This document shows, piece by piece, positions 37,098-50,989 of a stretch of DNA of 64,000 nucleotides; position 1 is the first letter of the stretch, and each line of letters starts with the position of its first letter. This stretch comes from Oxyruncus cristatus (Eukaryota; Chordata; Aves; Passeriformes; Cotingidae). The stretch is from the NCBI GenBank assembly GCA_013399855.1, contig VXAY01003761.1:1-64000 (forward strand), given 5' to 3'. The position numbers and the translations under genes are program-made. The notes under the pieces were generated by a model, which was given only the letters and a program-made list of their open reading frames with translations, made no database searches and had not been told where the DNA came from.

Positions 37098-40033
37098 TTT
37101 GCTACTAATACTAGATTGTATGCATTGGAAATAATTTTTTATTTCTTGTTGGGTGATAAGTATTTTGCTTATTTCATATAAACAAATTTGCTTAGGAGTG
37201 GCCAGTCATACTGATGCTACTTGGTTCAAGATGCTAGTATCATTTCCTAGTATCCATTCTGCTCACTGTTTGTATTGTTATGCACAGAAAATCAAGGTCT
37301 CTAACTGAAAAGAAAAAAAAAAAAGGAAAAAACCCTTTGTCCCAGATTTATGTTCTCCTTTTAGTTTAAATAATAGGTCCTGAAAAGTAATCAGATGTTG
37401 TACCTTCTTTCATAAGGGTAGCAAAACTTTAGTTTCTATGTGCAAAAAAAATGTAAATTGATAGGTTTTTTCCCTTGAAAAGGGAAAGGAGAATCTAGGC
37501 TTAGAAGTTAAAAGCAAAAAACTATGTGTAGTTTGGAAAAAAATTAGATCTGAATTTCGGTTAAGAATAGGGTCACAGCAGAATATGGCTTCTGTATATT
37601 TTTAAGCTTTTTAAGCAATGTGATTCTGGAGTTATAAAAAATGGTGAGTCTTGTTTATTTCTCTTGAAGCTGCCTGTTTTGGGTTTGTGTAATTCTAGAT
37701 AGAGTTGTAAAAAGCCTAAGCATAACTTCATTTTACAGATGGACTAACTTGACTTGTCGAATTGTAGTTCTATGGCTATAAATATATTTTATTTTCCTTT
37801 CTTGAATTACTGTTTTCCACAGTTAGTAGTTTTGGCAAATTGCAGATTTGAACGAAACTGAGTTTCATGGAGTGTTGCCTCGAATTAAATAGTGTATGAA
37901 GGCAGTTCAGCCCCCCTCTCAGAAGAAAACCAAAATAATAGAGTCGTGGGTAGATATTTCAATAGGGATTAGCAGAGATTAAATTCCTCTGTGGGCAGTC
38001 AGGGGCAGGTTTTGGAACTCTGCCATATCCTTCTGTGGCTACCATGAAAGCACATGGGTTTGAACTCACTGGTAACTCATTGGTATGCACTATTTAAGTG
38101 TTTTGCATGGATGAATTAATTTAAACTCAGATGCCTTTTACTCGTCTCTTTGGTACGACTCTAGGGGTTTTATCTAAAGTAGGTAACATGCAGAGTTGCT
38201 GATATTTTGTTTTAATCTCCTGCATGGGACTGGGTGTAGGATGCTTAGTGCTCATCCTTTGTGTATTACTACATTTCTGCCTGCATAAAATAGCATTTCA
38301 GATTCCGATGGAATTAAATCAAGGCTTGCACTGAAGAAATGGATTTAATGAAGTTTCATTAGCTAAAGATGCAAGCACTTTGGTTCATACTCCAAAAAGT
38401 GGTTTTTAGTCTTACCACAAGAATTGCCAGGATTTTTTCCTCAGGTAGTATGTTTCCATAGATGTTCCTTTTTCTGTAACTAGTCATGTTTAGCTATACA
38501 AAGAGACTTTCTTAGACAGTATTAATAACTACTGAAACGTTGTTATGTAATAAGTGATCTGAAATACCACTAAACCAGTTCATTGTAAAGAATTTTTAAG
38601 TTTTGTGGAGTAATACTTTTTTTTAAATCCTGGCTTACTTTATAGAAGTTGTTGTATTTATTCTGGAAAGGAGATACGGCTGGGGTTGTGAACTTTTATT
38701 TTTTTTTTGACAGTAAGTCACTGGTCGTGTTCCATTTTATAGAGCCTGTACTTGATGAACAAAACCAAATGATTACCAACATCACGCCTTGGTTAAAAAA
38801 ACATGATAGACACAATTTGCAGATTAAGTAGCTGTTTTAAGAATGGATTTTTATTTGTCAGTTCTGATTTGAGTTCCGCAAATAAAGGGCTGTATTATGC
38901 TTGTTCAAATATAATTTTATCTTACTTTTCATTTTGATTGTAGTTTGTTTTATGGGCTTGTATTAGTCGTCTGTGGCTGGTTGAGCTTGTTGCTCCAGCA
39001 TCCTTTTTGAAGCAAAATGAGGTAGGGCTTTGCAGAACATTTTGGGTAACAGACAAGAAGCATTTTCATTCATTCTCCTGTTAGTGCAGGCGCCAACAAT
39101 GGAGCTGAAGTCATGCAACCACATAAAACGTATGTTTAATGTAGGATTGTGCAGGGGACAAAATGAATATCTTCAACCACAGGACTCAAGCATATGATAT
39201 TTTTTAAATTTTTTTTTTTTCCTTTGGTTTAGCAGCCTCAATAGTTGGTTAATGCTTCCTTTTGCGATGGTAGTCACTTCCTTTCATTCATGTGGAGGCT
39301 GTGCTTGAATCACGGGCAGCTCTGATCACTGTGTTTTTTATGAACCAAAGTGAAGACATGGCCCATTTATTATTGTGCCTTCTAGCTTCTTGAAACGTAA
39401 GCCTACATGAAAGTGAGAGCTCATAAAAATAAAGTAATTCTGGAGCTCACATGAGGACAGATCAAAATATGAACCCTGAAAGCCAAAGTGCTGAGAGACC
39501 ATTGAAGCAATAATTTCTGATTTTAGATGATCATTTGGAGTTCTGAGCACAGAAAGTTTCTATGTTCTTTTAGTAAGATAATTCCATTTTTACTTAGTTG
39601 ACTTCCTCTTAGTAGTATTTTTTTCATGGAAGTGAAGAGGAATAAGCTAGGTGGCCAGTTCTTTACTTTTGTACAGACATTGCCTTCTAGTTTTCTTCTC
39701 TTTAGTATCTCTAGCTCCATTCATTACTTATTATTTTTAAAGAAATTGATTTTTTTTACATAAGCTATATAATTATATGCCATTAATTGTTTTACGTAGC
39801 ATAAATTCAGAATCTTGAATGTGTAAAATAATTTTGTGCTTACTATCAAAGCACTACCATTGACCTAAATCAATACAAAAACAAATCAGGATCTTCTTAG
39901 GCTTTAGACAGAGAGGGTGGAATTCTGTATCTTGCTTTATTAAGCATATATTGACCAGAGCAGATTGAGAGTCGTCATCCTGAATGATTTTTCCATAACA
40001 ATTTTTCCATAACATTCTGTGTGTGATCTGATT

Positions 40034-40353
40034 GAGGCCTACAAAACAGTTGGAGAGGGACTTTTCGCAAGCACATGGAGTAAGAGGAGAAGAGGGAATG
40101 GCTTTAAACTGAAGGAGTGTAGATTTAGATTATAAATTAGGGAGAAATTCTTTACTTTGAGGGTGGCGTGGCACTTGAACAGGTTGCCCAGAGAAGTTGT
40201 GGATACCCCTTCCCTGGAAATACTCAAGGTCAGGTTAGATGGGGCTTTGAGCAACCTGGTCTAGTGAAAGTTGTCCTTGCTCATGACAGAGGAGTTGAAA
40301 CGAGATTATCTTTAAGGTCCCTCCTAACCCAAACTTTAACCAAATTCTATGAG
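40034..40353 (+). mobile_element. CR1 LINE 3' end, plus strand
   Basis: About 320 bases matching the avian CR1 3' untranslated end in sense orientation: GAGGCCTACAA near the start, GGCTTTAAACTGAA, GAAATTCTTTACT, AACAGGTTGCCCAGAGAAG, GGGGCTTTGAGCAACCTGGT, TCTTTAAGGTCCCTCCTAAC, and the terminal ATTCTATG octamer at about 40344. No reverse transcriptase remains. It is a 5'-truncated insertion in intron 2, in the same orientation as ADAMTS19. Confidence 0.93.
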
Positions 40354-43300
40354 TTTGTGATTTTATTAGTTCAGTTTATGTCATTGAACTGCACGGACAA
40401 CATTTAAGGCTTTCTAGCCCTTTCTTAGAACTTCTGTTTCTTTTGTAATAGAAGCCAAACTACTTGAGAGAGAAGAATAAAGTGTAGGAGCTACTGACTG
40501 AAGGGAGAAGTGTTCAGAAAGAGATCATTAATTTATTGGGTTGGCAGAATATGTGATGTTGTCTTTTGTGGCATAGTCATAGTTGCCATAAAATCTGTGT
40601 TGTTTTAGGCATCTAAGGATGAAAGTATCGTATTTGTCTTCTTAGGGATTACAGAGTGTGCCTTGTGTGTAGTTATGGATATTCTGAACATATAACAGAT
40701 GCACCACTGATGAAGCCTGGCTTGACAATAGCTGTCTTTATTCTTAATGATGTTAGTCAGTCCTTGCATAGTCACCTGCAGCAAATGAATAAAACAGTTT
40801 TTCAATTTAAGTTAATTTAAAAGTCAAGTTTTTTTCAGTGTGGATTAACCCAGTGTGGATTGAAAATAGGTTTTATGTTGACTGTCATATACATTGAGTT
40901 CCATTTCAACAATGCCTTGGATCAGAAATGCTAGTTTGATTTTAAAATTTTATAAATTAAATCACCTGTAATCACTGTAGGTTTTCTGTTTGTCATAAAC
41001 TTCCAGAGTGCTGCATAAAGAAAAGAAGCAAGAACGTGCCTGTGCTAAGTCTGAACTTTTTAGTTTGTAGTTTCTGAGTATAAATCTTTAGATGTTAATA
41101 ATTTTGAATTTAAGATTTTGAAGACGTAATTGTGGAATACTTTTCCTGAGGGACAATGAAACTGTTTAAGTGAAAGAAAATGGAATTTCATGTATTGCAA
41201 AGTCAAAATTCGAGACCATCTCTATATTCCCTTTCATTTTCCTCCTCCTTGAAAGGGTGTAGAACCTAAACATTTGACAGATTTATAGATGTAAGGCTGT
41301 GGAGGGTGTGTATTTAAAATGTTCATAGCTAATTAGTAACAATGACCCTAAAATAACAAATTGGAAATAGCAAACAGTAGGAATTGTGTTATATGTGGTG
41401 GTCCTATTACGTGTTTAACTTCTGTGCTTTCCCAGTTCTTAAAGACATCATTTTCCACGTGAAGCTGGCTGCCTTTCAGTGGAAGAGGTACCTTTGGTGT
41501 AACTTCCCATGTCTCCTCTGAATTCCAACTCTCAGAAAGTTATCTGACAGACAGAGAGAAAGAGTTCCAGTAAAAGTTCTGTTTGCTGATATTCAGAGAG
41601 AGGAATTCAGCTGTGGATACAAGGATAATTAGCAGTAAAGCCTGTTTCATCAAGCAACAGTCAAAGGCTGGTGTGTTTATCATCACACAGCAGAAACTGT
41701 GATGCAGTGTGATTACCTTTTGTAAAAACATCGGTGCGAATATCAAGGAACCTGGAAAGCTGGCCCAAGAGGAAAGCAGTGTAGACCCTGGAGCAGGCGG
41801 CTCTAAAGAAAATGGCCATGAATCAGTAAAGTTAGAAAATTGGAAAAATTTCCAACTGTTAGAAGATAAAAATATGAAATATTTCAAATAAGAATAGTAA
41901 AATAATACAGCAGCAATTCTGTTGAAACTATTTTAATTAACAGTAACAGGTAATATATTAAAAAGTGTAGTCTGATGAAGGATTTGTGTTACAAGGGTAA
42001 GTGTCAGAAGGCCTCTATTTTACAAAATCTTGAATGCATAGAAGACTGGACTTGATCTGTGGATCTAAAATACAGTGGTAACTTGCGTTGTCTGTTCTAG
42101 ACTTTCTTATTCTTCATTATTTTTTTCAATACTACCAGACTTTAGCAGTGACAATTAAGGTGGTATAGTGAAAATAATGCAATAATGCATGCTGCATATG
42201 ACCTAAAGAGAACATTTGATTTAGCAAGTTGGGTTTAGCTGAGTCTGTTTCAATATTGAAGTGACATTTATAAGCAAACCTACAATTTTACAGGTGATGT
42301 GTAAATACCTTTTAATATGTTTGATTTCCCGTCTAGAATAAGAAGATTAAATGGCTTTTTATGACTTTGAGACAGTAATAAGAAAGCTGAAAATCCATTG
42401 TGCTGGGTAAGTCACTGGAGGAACAAGCCAACTGTTCTCTCAGCTGGTGCTTCCTTCAGGACGGCGTCCTTTGTTCTGAATAACGTGCATGTCCTGTGTT
42501 AATACCAGGTGCTTCAGTCAGCATTGAAGAAGTCCAGATGATTCACTTGGTAGCAGGTGGTCTTTTCCTGCTGTGTTTTTTTTTTTTTTTCTTTTATGGA
42601 ATACACAGATTTTTCATGTGTTGGGGTGTTTTTTACTTTGTCACAAATGTTTCCTAAGTTCAGGAGTTTTTGATCCTTTAACCCACGGTTTAATCAACCA
42701 GAAAGCCGGCAAGAGCTTCTTGGGCATGGGAAAAGAAAGGAAGGGGGTTTGAACACATAATTTCAGCATTTTGCAGTTGGTTTATCAGTTCTACTAAACT
42801 CTTCTGGAGGCTTAAGGTCAAATATACAGTAATTAAAAATGCACTGACGTTTCTGAAAATAGTGGCACAAGCTGAACCAGGGGACTCCGTGAGTGATGTG
42901 ACAGTATGGGCTGCAAGAATCTACAACCAGTCTGTGTTTCTAATAGGAACAGAGAGCAGCTGGCGTGTGAAGAGGTGATCACTTTAACCTGATGACCAGC
43001 CTGTTCCACTGCACAGAAAGCTGAGGGACCTGTGTCTGATTCATGAGTGTTCTGACCCATGATAGCAGCGACTGAATGTTGACTTGAAAGCAATTAGGAA
43101 GCACACTTATGCTTTTGTCTGAAAGAGCAACTAAAAAAAAACAAGAGAGTTTAGAATTGATAAATTTTATGGGTTTTGTTTGCAATTTCAATTTCTGTTT
43201 GGTGAACACCTGTTTAATGATGAGTAGCATAGCGAGTGCTGCTGAGTACCAACATAAATATTTTCCTGCATCTGTGTGGATTTTTCAGAGGGTGAGGAGT

Positions 43301-46300
43301 GTGGCAAGTATAATAACTACTTTAGCATTTTAATGTTATCCTTTAGAAAACCCCAGTATCTCCTTGACATGATGACCATGAAAGATGGATATACTCTGCT
43401 TGAAACTAGGGAATTTGTACTTGCTCTGAAATTTGTGTTAGTCCTTAAGAAAAAAGGGGGTTGTACTCTTTTGTTTACCGTTGTGAATTGTGGACCAATT
43501 CATAGCATATTTTAGGTAATATCTTTATTAAAAGGAGTCTTAACTATACATCATGAAGGCTAAAGCCCTTTAGGTATAAATTCCATGAAATGTAAGTAAG
43601 ATATTGCCACTGCACATTTATTATTATGATCATGTATTGTATCATGGGGAATATTTCAGCTTTTCACATTTGGCATGGATTGCTGTGGATTTCCAGAAGA
43701 AAACAAAAGACATGAGAGCTTTTATGGTAAACCCAGATACCATGGGACCTATGATGAAAGTGACAATGCTGAAACAAAAAAGAGATGTGAAACACGGATA
43801 AGGAGATTAGAAAATTGTGGTGATAGATTTTTGACATGGACCCTTCTTGATATATCCTCCTTTGCAGCTTTTTTCTTCCTCTCTTTAAAGACAGAATTAA
43901 TTGAAAGACTTTAAAGCTTAGTGTTATCAATGAGAATATTAACTGTAAGCATTGAAAAGCTCTTTTTGAACTGCTTGGAAAATCATAGCTCAAACCATCT
44001 GTGCTCATGTTAATTTTATAATGTCTGTGGAGTTTTTGTTTATCAGCTTAAATAAGTGTGTGAAATGCATGCCTTACCTTTAAGAACACTGTATTGCAGC
44101 TGTGCAGACACGTTGCAGCTTGACTGTTAATTATTTCAGATGTACATGAGAACTTTCCCTATAACAATTTTGACTTTCGACTCTTTATCTTGGAGGCATG
44201 AGTACTGATCATTATAAGCTGTGAACTTCTTATTATGATGCAGCATTTTTGTCTAACATCCAATAAAATCTAAGGCCATCACAAAGAATACATTAAACAC
44301 ATCTGAGGCATTTCTGCAAATGCCTTTTGCCTATGTTAAAAATACCAGCAATTCACACTATTTGAACTCTGTAAGTGGGCAGTGTGTAAATAAGCTGTGT
44401 GGAATTTTTGTGTCTTTTATATCTTAGAAATGCAATTTGCAGTTTAAAGGTAGATACTCTAATCATGGAGGTTTACCTTCTAATCTCAGATTTTTTATGT
44501 AGGGAAAAGAAATGTGAGCTGCTCAGTGAAAAGCTCAGCACTATTTGGGACTGTTTGGGTGAGCAGGTTTTTTCAGAGCTGTGGGATTCTTGCAGAGAAT
44601 ATAGCCTGACACCAGCTTCCCAGCTGAAACTAAAATACCTTTTCTCAGCTGAGCTGTACTTCGTCAAAATACCTCTGGAAGAACACAAGCCTTTCAACAA
44701 GATGGATTGCACATTACTGAGAACTGAATAATTGAAATTCAGAACCTGAAACTGTCATAGGAAGCTTGTAGGCAGTGAGTTTGGAACATGGCTATAGAAC
44801 AATGTGTTGCTGGTGAGATATTCTTACCACCAAGTGAATTTGCTGCTTCTCTGCCACGCCTCACTAGGTGGGAAGCTGACTGGTGTAGAACCCTGTATGG
44901 TCCAGATAAAAGGTTTTCATCTCTAGGTATGAAAGAAAAAGTTTTCTCCACAAAGAAATGGCTTTAATTTCTGCTTGAAAAACTGCTCTATACAAGTAAA
45001 GTTGATTTTAAAAAAGTGAATGAAGCATTCATGTTGCAGAGGTAAAAAAGTCGACTGTAAGCTTGAACAGAAGTTAATGTTGCTGGTGGTGCTGAATTTT
45101 GGCAGTGCTGAGATGTTTGCTATCCTGGATTATTCTCTTAAAGTTATGACTTAACTGCACGTATAATGAAATATACATGGATTCTGATGAAGAGATGATT
45201 TAATATTGAGTTGGAACTTTTAATTTATAAGCATAAATCAGAAGGAATAGGAAAAAGTTGAAGTAGGATTAATAGATTTCCAAAGTATTTTTATGAAGAA
45301 AAAAAGAAAAGGGATTGAGAAATACTGCATCTTGTTGCAATCCCTCATATAAAACATGAAATGTCTTAAAATGGTATCGTGGAATGTTGACTGCTAATCT
45401 TCAGAGTCTACAGTTTAAAGTGTTGTTTAAAGTGATTTTAAAATCATGGGATCTTTAAAATGATGGGATAGTAAGTGAAATAACTGGTAACATCTTGTGA
45501 TAAATCTCAAACTTGTGTGATGAAATAATTCATTGCACATATAGAATTATATAAAATATTTTTATTGTGGTGGGAGTCAATGATTGTTTGTGGTTACTTC
45601 TTAGGTAGACTATTCTTTGTATCGATATCATTCTGCACTGGGAAGACAGCTTAAAAATCATAGCAAATATTAGAATACTGGCAATTTAACCAGCCCTTGC
45701 ACCCACTCAATACAGCAGTAATTTCATTTAGTGTGTTTATAGAGAGAGATTTAGGTATTAAAAAAGGAAATACTTTTATTTCTAGCTAGGAAACAGAAAA
45801 TTTGTAATCTAGAAGGAAATGCCAAACATCTTAGGGGTTTTGCTGATGTTAGTTTGAGGGGTAAAAAACCACAGACCCTGTCGATGGACCTGATACCTAC
45901 AATTTCTTTATCCATTAGTCTTCTTTACTTCGTTTTCTTTACAAGAAATCTGATTCCTTTGGATTTGTGTCCTTTCTGTGATCAGCTTACACTTCACTCT
46001 CCACTGTCATCTTGAGAGATTGTTCTCAGTTGAGTGAGGCTATTTGGATGATGGCATATGTTTAAATGTGTCAGAAAATGCAGACCCATCTCAGTTTTGG
46101 ACACTTCACTGTTCTACTTGATTTGTATCTAACAAAAATGAAGAAATCCTTTTGTATGTGCCACATCAGCTTGTTTTGATAAAGTTAGTCTTTTGAGCTT
46201 ACAACATGAGAGCAGCATCCTATAGAGAATGATTTCTCTAAGGATTCAGAGTAGTGTGTGTCTTAAATCAGACTGGAAGTACGGGAGTGTGGAAGGAAAA

Positions 46301-47554
46301 ATTGTTTCTTCAGGTCTCAGATTTAGGGGCTAGTACATGAATGCATGCTTTTAACCCAGTGGTCTTCATAAGAGTCTGTATGTTTTTCCACTGTCAACGC
46401 TATAAGGTATATCATGCATGTATGTGAACTTTAAGGCACAGACCTACCATTAAAAAAGATCGCAGAAAGGATTGGATTGAATGCTATGTCAGCAGGTGAA
46501 AGCCGGTCAGCAGTGATAATATGGACTTTCTCTCTGCTTTGATGTCTTCTAACCCTGTGCAGCAGAGTGGAGTGAGCAGGTAGGTGGAGAAAGCCTCCAG
46601 GAGAAGCATGGTGTATATGATGTGCACAGCCGTGAAATGCAGTTAATTGAAGACAGAAGTTGCTGGCACTTTTGACATGTTACTTCAGCCTTCAGCAGTG
46701 GAGGTTCTTAAAGATGTGGTTTGTTTGCATAACAGGAGCACAGAAAGGTCTTAACACTGTTATTTACACAGTTTGTAAACTTGCTGTGAGCTTGCTTTAT
46801 TATTAGCATTAGGAAGAACTGGAGACTTCTATTTTTGTTTTGTTTCAGCTGGAGTCAGGTTCTGAGAGCATTGTAAGCATCATGATACTAAATTTAACCT
46901 GGACTTATAAAATCTTGGAGGAGACATACTTCATAGGGGAATACTGCTATACAAATTAAAGATTTTGCCTCTGTACTCAAGAATCTTCAGTTCTGGGATG
47001 TTTGACAAATAATACCAAGTCTATTATGAGATTATGTTTCAAAATAAATAAATATTGTAGTTGTAAACAAGAGGGGTTTTTTTGCATGATACATTGAAGA
47101 GAACCTTTCATTTTTATACTGCAGATGACATTAATATTTTGGTGCTGATGGTTGTAATGTGTGTATTAAATGATACGTACATTTTCTGCGTCTGATGCCC
47201 ATACACTTTTTTCATATTGATACTTGCCTGAGCATGAAGAAATACAGTCTTTTACAGCCTCTCCTTCTGTGCATTTGCTTTGTGAGGCAATGGACTGCAG
47301 TGAAATTTTTTATTTGGTTCTTGACATGGCAACGCTGTATCCATTTGTTACTGAAATGTAGTTTAAGATGCCTCTTAAATGGATGAAGGGCCAAAAATGT
47401 AGGAAACGTGTAACACAGTGGGAGTTCACTTCAGGTGAGAATAGGAAATTTTGGCTACTGCTCTTTTAAGGGGTCACACTATTTGTTACTAGGCACACCT
47501 GTGTCCGTGTGAGCATGCAGCTGATAGTCTTAACCTGCAAGACAGGAAAAGGTA

Positions 47555-48145
47555 TGTAACTGTACAAGTGGCCTCAGTGTGATGACACCAGGGACTGCCA
47601 GCACCAACAGGCCCCAGGGGACCTGCCAAAAGGCACAGCTGAACCCTGCAGCTAAGGTAGCAATGCTTATGAAGAAAGGGAAGGGTAAAATGTTGCCTGG
47701 CATTGTAAGGAATGAGGAAAAAAAGTGAGAGAAACATCCCTGCAGACACCAAAGGCAGAGGAGAAGAAGGAGGAGGTGGTGCTCCAGGTGCTGTAGCAGA
47801 TATCATGTCCTTCAGGGGGGTTCTCCCCGTGGAAGACCCCAGGCCAGAGCAGGTGGGCATGCCCTGAAGGACACTGCAGCCTGTGGAAAATCATGCTGGA
47901 GCAGGCTTATCCTGAAGGTCAGCACATTGTGGAGAGGCAGGAAAGGTAAAATGTGAGAATAAGGGGGCAGCAGAGAGAAACGGTAACATGCTGACCATAC
48001 CCCCTGATCTCCACCTGCCCTGTGCCGCTCAGGGTACTGGGGGAAGATATTTTCATTTGTTTTTGTTTCCTACTATCCAAATCCGTTTTAATTTGGCAGT
48101 AAATTAATTTTCTGCAGGTCAAGTTTTGTTTTCCCATCATTTGAT
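47555..48145 (+). mobile_element. Old avian endogenous retrovirus LTR (second type)
   Basis: Features that I recognise from another common bird LTR family are present in order: repeated GCTGGAGCAGG-like words with CCTGAAGG (47785-47925), a GGCAGCAGAGAGAAACGG block (about 47967), GCTGACCATACCCCCTGATC (about 47991), TGTGCCGCTC (about 48021), then an AGTAAATTAATTTTCTGCAG stretch (48099) and GTTTTCCCATCA near the end. Orientation is +. The start is indistinct and may be anywhere from 47480 to 47700. There is no coding capacity. Minus-strand open frames here (47489-47860, 47667-47894) are chance readings of the LTR. Confidence 0.6.
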
Positions 48146-49410
48146 GAAGTTTGCCCTATATACTTAAGGTGTCTCTTTACTGCACAAAGTAAGTAAAATG
48201 CAGAGCAAGTACATGGTTCATCCTTACTTAGAAAATCTGAGGCATTTGTTGCCAAATGAGACTGTGCTGGGCTTGAAGTCTACTGAGATGTGTGTGCTAC
48301 ATTTAAGTTTGCTGAATTTTTTTCAGGTAAGAAACTTCAAAATGCTGGGTAAAGAATGGCATGTTATGTTACCGTTGCATGAGATAAGTTCCAGCATCCT
48401 AGTAGGTTTTTCAGTTGCAGCTGTGAGCAGTGGCACTTCCTCAGATGAAAGTGGTGGAAGATGGATTAATTCCTCAGAACTCAGTTGCACCCCAGATACA
48501 TATTAAGGCTTTTATTTTTATGGGTTTTTAACCTTTGTTTTGCTGTGCATTTTCATGGCATGGAATTCTTGCCATTGGAATTGTCTAAAGGCTGTAATTG
48601 GCCCTGGCATTCATTGTCTGGAAACATATTGAAACTGTAGTGCTTTAATGCATGACTTTGATTTTCTCTATTTTCTGTGTTTACTTCCATGGTAGAAGGT
48701 CTTCTTAACTCCACTTCTAATGATTATGGAAAAATAAGGGCATGGTTGGCAAGGATACAGCTTCATCTACCCTTTTCTACCTGTGAAATTGTCCAAGAGA
48801 TGGAGAAATAACCCTTCTTTTTCAAAAGCAGTCAGAATGATAACAGATATTACTTGGTTACCCAGATTTGTCTGAAAATTATCCGTTTGCATACGTATAA
48901 CATTACATCACTGTTTTTTAACTTCTGACTCAGGAAACTCGCAACATTTTTTTGATTTCTCAACCATTGAGTTAAACTTCAGTTTCTGCAAGGAGCTGAA
49001 AGAAAACATTAAATTTCAATGGTCATAGCACAGCTTTTCAGTTGGCAGCCTGGAGAACATAATCTTAAAGTCCTGGTTTCAATTTGCAGCAAAGAGAATG
49101 AAGACAGAAGAAATATGGCAAATGTTCTACGATTGAGTCTTTTTTCAAGGGGGACTAAGGCCTTGTTTTTGGTTGGTGGACAGGGAAAACTTGCAGCACC
49201 ACCTAATGGACTGCTGTTCCTGTCCTATAGCCAGAGTTTATCAACATCTTTCATAGTCCAAATAATTCTTCAAAAAAATTAAAATAATCTATCCCTGAGT
49301 GAAATTCAGCATTAGACATAAAAATCAAATTAAAAGTAGTCTGTGCATTTTACTAGTATTTGAGAACTATCCTTTTAAATGAAAATTAGTTTCACTCAGT
49401 TATAGTTGAT

Positions 49411-49460
49411 ATTATATATTTTTATAGAGACTATATATTATATATATATATTATAGATTT
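49411..49460. repeat. AT-rich dinucleotide block
   Basis: About 50 bases almost entirely of A and T with several TATATA runs, self-complementary and prone to hairpin formation and length variation. It lies in intron 2. Confidence 0.9.
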
Positions 49461-50907
49461 ACATAGAAAAGTTAATTGTTATGTAAAAATAGCATTTTTC
49501 CAGATGCATGGAAGTGTTATCTTGTAGGTGTACAGAAAGTACCTGATGACACATAACTAGCTAATCTTCTAATGTGTAACATTTAAATCTCATGATGAAC
49601 TGAACCTAAAAAACAAGAGCAAAAAGGAAAAGGAAAAGCCAAAACCCCAGATATTTTGTTTTTGTGTACAGTGTTAATGGTGACCTTTCAATATCTGTTC
49701 AGCACTCTGTAACTAATGTAGCTGATTGAAAAATTAAATACATGTATTCACATTTATATCCTGTGATTGTGCAGAAAGATTTTGTTGGATTTCTTCTTTT
49801 TAAAGTAATGCCCACTTATGCTTGAAGGAAATTGTATTTAGTACCACATGAAAAATTTGAGTTTGTTTTCTTGCTTGAGTCAGAATGTTTTTTTGGATGA
49901 TTTATCCATATATCAGGCAGGATATCCAATATGATAATGGCATCTACATAATTGCAGAAGAAACAAAATTATTTTCTGTTTCTCTCCGTTGATGTGACTT
50001 AGAAACATAGAGAAGAGCTTTTTGCTTCTCTTAGGCAGATGTATCACACTGTTTTCTTCCTGTAGCAAAAATTTAATAGGTTTTTTAAGTTTAGAAAATG
50101 AGTAGGTTAACTGCCACTCTTGCTAATGTGGGGAAAAAAAACCACAAAATCTTTCTTTCTCCAGCTTTACTATTGATAGGAACTTGTGTGTGTTGGCAGC
50201 TTAACAATTTGAGCTGAGTTAGATTTGTATGGTAGATTTATATAAATACATTTTATATGCATGTTTTAAATTGTATGTAGATTTATATAAATATGTTTTA
50301 TAGTATTATTTTAGCTTTGGCCACACTCTTGTAATATTAGATACGCATCTGGTGTGTTAACTTTTCATGTATGTTTCTGTGTATAAATATTTTGGGATGG
50401 AGAGGAGCTAAACAAGTAAGTGGCTGTATTAAAATACTTTTCTGGTGTAACTGCTGGCAACCAAGGAGGGATTGCTGCCTTTTTTTAAAGGTTTGGGGTT
50501 TTTTTTTGTTTTAAACTTGACTAAGTGTAAAAGGAGTGCCACAAGATGTCTTTTCCATCTTAACATTTGTTCAGGATGTATTCTTAAATTGTTCCTGTTA
50601 TTTCATTAAGTATAGTTACCTAAAAATGTGACAGTACCCTGAATAATAAAACCAGTGTATAGACTTTTCTGAGAATGCTGTATGTATTTAAATGACCCCC
50701 TGGGTCTCCTAAACCAAACTTTTAGCATTCCATATCTTTTACTGTGCATATGCTGCTGGCATGTAGCCACCCACCCACCCAGATTTACTTGAAGTAAATG
50801 AAATTTATTCTAGTTCTTATAAGTAGAAAGCTTGTAAAATGCAAAGTGTAAAATACTTTACTCATAAGGTTACTAAAACAAAGCGTTTTCTTAAATGGAG
50901 TTTTGTG

Positions 50908-50937
50908 TTTTTTGTTTTTTTTCTTCTTCTTCTGCAG
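50908..50937 (+). promoter_or_regulatory. ADAMTS19: Competing upstream 3' splice site before exon 3
   Basis: A long pyrimidine tract (T-rich, then TTCTTCTTCTTCTGCAG) ends in AG at 50936-50937, 52 bases upstream of the in-frame acceptor at 50988-50989. By eye its tract is at least as strong as the real one. Using it would add 52 bases after a phase-0 junction, shift the frame and reach TAA at 51007-51009. This could therefore produce a transcript subject to nonsense-mediated decay. Whether it is used cannot be told from sequence. Confidence 0.6.
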
Positions 50938-50989
50938 GATGCACACAACTTAATAAAGTCTTACGCGTTCCTTTTGCTTTCCTTTGCAG

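Larger units (their letters stand above)
27227..50989 (+). other. ADAMTS19: Intron 2 (23.8 kb)
   Basis: The intron begins GTAAGATG and ends TTTGCTTTCCTTTGCAG. It is AT-rich and contains a pyrimidine-rich block at its start, a CR1 tail at 40.03-40.35 kb, an LTR relic at 47.6-48.1 kb, an AT dinucleotide block at 49.4 kb and several T/G-rich low-complexity tracts. No additional coding exon was recognised. Small perfect palindromes, such as TTGATTTAG/CTAAATCAA at 35853-35874, are within chance expectation. Confidence 0.85.

Noticed and set aside
47489..47860. 123-codon minus-strand open frame
   Set aside because: It falls inside and beside a decayed LTR and has no domain or conservation signal that I can see.
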